Shown: piece after piece, positions 62,326 to 64,000 of the stretch | How positions within the stretch are numbered: the stretch's first letter is position 1 | Layout of the letters: each line of letters opens with the position of its first letter | Assembly: GCF_001886265.1 (NCBI RefSeq) | Contig: NZ_JXLE01000001.1 | Location: forward strand, 242,825-306,824 | From: Enterococcus thailandicus | GTDB taxonomy: Bacteria; Bacillota; Bacilli; Lactobacillales; Enterococcaceae | DNA: 64,000 bases | Direction of reading: 5' to 3' | Made by a program: the position numbers and the translations under genes | The notes under the pieces: generated by a model | Database searches by the model: none | Told to the model about the DNA's origin: nothing | Seen by the model: only the letters and a program-made list of their open reading frames with translations

Positions 62326-62775
62326 TCAATCGGCATTTACATAGTAAACATAAACTTCTTTATCCATAAAATTAACAGTATATACGTCTAGTGTGTCGTT
62401 AAGTTTAAGGTCATCTGAAGAAATAATTACTTTTACGCGAGAATGCTTATGCCCAAAATCGTCTGATAATACTTCTACAGTTTCACCATTCATAATTTTT
62501 TCTGGATCAAATTCTTCTAAATCGCCGTGTCCAAAATCTCTTTCTGTGTAGTCGTTTTCGATAAACGTTTTTAATGATTCGTATTCTTCCATGACAAGTT
62601 CCTCTTTTCTATTTTTAAGTAATTGTTCCATTTCATTGATATCTTCCTTGTTAGTAATTTTCAAAAATCCACGTGCAGCAGATCGCTTTCTAATATAGTT
62701 CATTTGTTCTTTATTTTTTTCTTGCCATTTACGACTAGCTTTAATTTGTGCGTCTGATGTCTTTTTTTCTGTCAT
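62326..62775 (-). CDS. Ribbon-helix-helix-like accessory protein
   Basis: 149 aa from the ATG at 62,775 (AAGGAGTG). Residues 5-55 (KASRKWQEKNKEQMNYIR ... NEMEQLLKNRKEE) follow the phage RHH pattern; the C-terminal ~75 residues are a small beta domain. Function unknown. Confidence 0.6.
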   Translation of the reverse strand: MTEKKTSDAQIKASRKWQEKNKEQMNYIRKRSAARGFLKITNKEDINEMEQLLKNRKEELVMEEYESLKTFIENDYTERDFGHGDLEEFDPEKIMNGETVEVLSDDFGHKHSRVKVIISSDDLKLNDTLDVYTVNFMDKEVYVYYVNAD

Positions 62776-62787
62776 GCTGTTCACTCC

Positions 62788-62877
62788 TTAAAATAAGTTA
62801 GCTAACTTAACTACGATTGAAATAATCAAAATTATCATCACAATAATTAAAAATCCATTTAATAATTTTCTTTTCAT
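62788..62877 (-). CDS. 29-aa hydrophobic peptide
   Basis: GAAAGGATTG 8 nt before ATG. Starts MKRKLLNGFLIIVMIILIIS; a single membrane helix with basic start. First gene upstream of the RHH-like gene in the same operon. May be a toxin-like small membrane peptide or a leader. Confidence 0.5.
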   Translation of the reverse strand: MKRKLLNGFLIIVMIILIISIVVKLANLF

Positions 62878-62898
62878 TTAAATCAATCCTTTCATATA

Positions 62899-62907
62899 TG
62901 ATATAAT
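62899..62907 (+). promoter_or_regulatory. Extended -10 promoter opposing the 44-aa gene
   Basis: TGATATAAT on the plus strand; a transcript from ~62,914 would pass the hairpin GGGCT/AGCCC and run antisense to the 44-aa gene. Confidence 0.45.
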
Positions 62908-62919
62908 AAAAGGGAAGGG

Positions 62920-62936
62920 AGGGCTTTTCAGCCCTT
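62920..62936. terminator. Hairpin at the 3' end of the 44-aa gene
   Basis: AGGGCT-TTTC-AGCCCT. On the minus strand followed by CCCTTCCCTTTTATT, so a moderate terminator for the 44-aa gene. Confidence 0.5.
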
Positions 62937-62940
62937 TACC

Positions 62941-63075
62941 CTACTTCAGTAGCTTGTTCAGCAAATCTATTAACTTATCAATCAGAGAAAGCACTGCGAT
63001 TGCTAATCCGATTTTAGTTGTAAGTTGTTTTTGCTGTTCAAGCTTTTTTTCTTCCCTCTTATCTTTCCGACTCAA
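62941..63075 (-). CDS. 44-aa amphipathic peptide, type I toxin-like
   Basis: TTG start after a perfect AAGGAGGTG. A charged first half (SRKDKREEKKLEQQKQ) and an amphipathic/hydrophobic second half (KIGLAIAVLSLIDKLIDLL, then NKLLK). Driven by a near-consensus promoter (TTGACT-17-TATAAT). The opposite-strand promoter at its 3' end suggests antisense control. It could also be a small regulator of membrane functions. Confidence 0.55.
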   Translation of the reverse strand: MSRKDKREEKKLEQQKQLTTKIGLAIAVLSLIDKLIDLLNKLLK

Positions 63076-63104
63076 TTGTTTATCACCTCCTTGACTATAT
63101 ATTT

Positions 63105-63133
63105 ATTATATATCGGATATAGATATAAGTCAA
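63105..63133 (-). promoter_or_regulatory. Promoter of the 44-aa gene
   Basis: Minus strand TTGACT, 17-bp spacer, TATAAT; start ~23 nt before the RBS end. Confidence 0.75.
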
Positions 63134-63171
63134 CACTTTTACATAATAAAAAGCGAAAAAATCTTACTTTT

Positions 63172-63444
63172 TTAGTAAGGTTTTTTGTTTGGATAAATGC
63201 TCTTTTCAAATTCAACAACGATTTTTGGCTTGCTATTTAGCTTATACTTTTTCACGACAAATTGTTTTCTACTATTATAATGTCCAAAAACTGTGACATT
63301 CATGTTTTCTTCAACATCAGCTAAAAAGTTCAAACTGTGATTAGCAATTAAACAATTAACATCATTCAAGCTAAAGCGAACGAGCGGGGTAGAACTGTAT
63401 TGTACGATTTTAATTTTATCAATTGATCCGTAGAGTCTTTTCAT
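63172..63444 (-). CDS. Hypothetical 90-aa protein, SOS cassette gene 2
   Basis: Start ATG at 63,444 with TAAGGAG at the end of the upstream gene. OB-like beta pattern (IDKIKIVQYSSTPLVRFSLN, FVVKKYKL). Operon partner of the gene at 63,450. Unknown function. Confidence 0.6.
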   Translation of the reverse strand: MKRLYGSIDKIKIVQYSSTPLVRFSLNDVNCLIANHSLNFLADVEENMNVTVFGHYNSRKQFVVKKYKLNSKPKIVVEFEKSIYPNKKPY

Positions 63445-63449
63445 ATCAA

Positions 63450-63746
63450 TCACTCCTTACCTGGTTTAATGAAAGTATATCCAACGTAATCATATCGTCG
63501 ATGTTTTTGGCGAATATCAGGGACATCTGTTTTAACATTAAATAAAAAATAGATTGACTTGCCAATTCTACTCTTAGATGCAGAAATCTTAATGTAATTT
63601 TTTTGACTATAATGTAAGTTGATTAGCAATCTATCTTCGATAGCTTCAAATATGATTTCAGTGTCCCAAAATTTGTATAGATCATTAACAAATTTGTGCA
63701 TCGGGTCATACTTGAACCACAGATAGATTTCATCGATTTCTAGCAT
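63450..63746 (-). CDS. Hypothetical 98-aa protein, SOS cassette gene 1
   Basis: GAGGTGATAC before ATG. Alpha/beta (IYLWFKYDPMHKFVNDLYKF, NYIKISASKSRIGKSIYFLF). Expressed from a promoter that contains a LexA-type box, so probably DNA-damage-induced. Family unknown; an antirepressor or host-takeover role is possible. Confidence 0.65.
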   Translation of the reverse strand: MLEIDEIYLWFKYDPMHKFVNDLYKFWDTEIIFEAIEDRLLINLHYSQKNYIKISASKSRIGKSIYFLFNVKTDVPDIRQKHRRYDYVGYTFIKPGKE

Positions 63747-63763
63747 TGTATCACCTCAAAAAC

Positions 63764-63792
63764 ATTATACGAACAAATGTTCGATAAATCAA
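63764..63792 (-). promoter_or_regulatory. Promoter with Gram-positive LexA (SOS) box
   Basis: Minus strand: TTGATT, 17-bp spacer, TATAAT. The spacer ends in CGAACATTTGTTCG (63,770-63,783), a perfect 14-bp palindrome matching CGAAC-N4-GTTCG. Confidence 0.85.
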
Positions 63793-63828
63793 TTATAATT
63801 TATTCCTGTTCGGTTATGGTATGCTAAA

Positions 63829-63864
63829 TAAAAAAGCCCTTAAAGCAATTATTGCTTTAAGAGC
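63829..63864 (-). terminator. Terminator of the phage tRNA-Leu
   Basis: Minus strand AGCTCTTAAAGCAAT / ATTGCTTTAAGGGCT followed by six U; begins 9 nt after the tRNA 3' end. Confidence 0.85.
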
Positions 63865-63872
63865 TAAAAAGA

Positions 63873-63956
63873 TGCAGGTGATGGGACTCGAACCCACACG
63901 AGCGAACGCTCATACGACCCTCAATCGTACTTGTCTGCCAATTCCAACACACCTGC
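63873..63956 (-). tRNA. Phage-borne tRNA-Leu(GAG)
   Basis: 84 nt, all arms intact: acceptor GCAGGTG/CACCTGC, D arm with AATTGGC, anticodon arm TACGA-TTGAGGG-TCGTA (GAG at 63,920-63,922), variable arm GAGCG-TTC-GCTC, T arm GTGGG-TTCGAGT-CCCAT, discriminator A. It has the same anticodon as the disrupted host gene but a different acceptor and anticodon stem, and CAGACAAGT instead of the CAGACATGC core, so it is not a target for the phage's own integrase. Confidence 0.93.
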
Positions 63957-63975
63957 CTAAGATAAAAATGCAAGA

Positions 63976-64000
63976 CTACTAACGGTAAACGGCATGTCTG
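63976..64000. other. attR phage arm and core
   Basis: CTACTAACGGTAA (63,976-63,988), ACG, then the core GCATGTCTG (63,992-64,000). Host tRNA-Leu 5' sequence should follow directly. Confidence 0.88.

Larger units (their letters stand above)
19319..64000. mobile_element. Complete serine-integrase prophage (siphovirus type)
   Basis: It is bounded by the 9-bp core GCATGTCTG at both ends. It contains modules in the usual order: lysogeny, early/replication, late regulator, packaging, head, tail, lysis, then accessory genes. No module looks broken: integrase, repressor, TerL, portal, capsid, tape measure (after intron removal), holin and lysin are all full length. Length about 44.7 kb. Confidence 0.93.

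Noticed and set aside
1..64000. CRISPR arrays, insertion sequences or rRNA genes
   Set aside because: No regularly spaced direct repeats, transposase frames or rRNA-like sequence seen.

Overview
The window is low-GC Gram-positive DNA with Enterococcus-like gene content. It has a T-box-controlled thrS, a class B penicillin-binding protein next to rpmG, a HelD-type motor, AGGAGG ribosome binding sites and many TTG/GTG starts. Genus is inferred from gene content and codon/RBS style; species cannot be read from the sequence.

Host chromosome, 1-19.3 kb. Genes here are the 3' part of yebC, an unknown 215-aa protein, helD (minus strand), a P1B metal ATPase, an AraC regulator next to an MFS transporter + alpha/beta hydrolase pair, and a tandem 120-bp intergenic repeat. 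They are followed by a 4-oxalocrotonate tautomerase, T-box/thrS, an RpiR regulator, a PBP2b-like transpeptidase, rpmG, an ArsR repressor with its operator, and an ABC-2 exporter pair. The segment ends in the 3' half of a tRNA-Leu(GAG) gene on the minus strand.

Prophage, 19,319-64,000 (about 44.7 kb, apparently complete). It is a siphovirus-type, HK97-fold, frameshift-using phage that entered the tRNA-Leu(GAG) gene with a large serine integrase. attL and attR share the core GCATGTCTG, and the window stops exactly at the end of the attR core. Layout from left to right: integrase, surface lipoprotein, ImmA-like peptidase and CI-like repressor (minus); Cro-like gene and early region (plus) with an HUH-type Rep, a RecU-like resolvase, a MazG-like protein, a cytosine methyltransferase and many small proteins; ArpU late regulator; an approximately 720-nt highly structured non-coding transcript with an embedded tRNA-Ile(UAU); HNH protein, TerS, TerL, portal, ClpP-type protease, capsid, connectors and major tail protein; tail chaperone pair with -1 frameshift; tape measure gene split by two related group I introns; Dit, Tal, spike-like protein, BppU-like baseplate protein and XkdX; holin and amidase; three plus-strand accessory genes; and a minus-strand accessory block ending in a complete phage tRNA-Leu(GAG).

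How parts fit together. CI and Cro share 16-bp GTYGCAWAAATGCRAC operators. ArpU probably acts at three TGGCGG repeats spaced by 11 bp in front of the structured RNA promoter. The phage destroys the host tRNA-Leu(GAG) gene but brings its own copy 35 nt inside attR in the same direction, placed to be read from the host tRNA promoter. Main points for follow-up: the tRNA replacement, the structured RNA with a pseudoknot and tRNA, twin -1 frameshifts with paralogous tails on capsid and tail tube proteins, two covarying group I introns in one tape measure gene, a family of short opposite-strand RNAs driven by TGnTATAAT promoters, and a LexA-box promoter driving a two-gene cassette next to attR.
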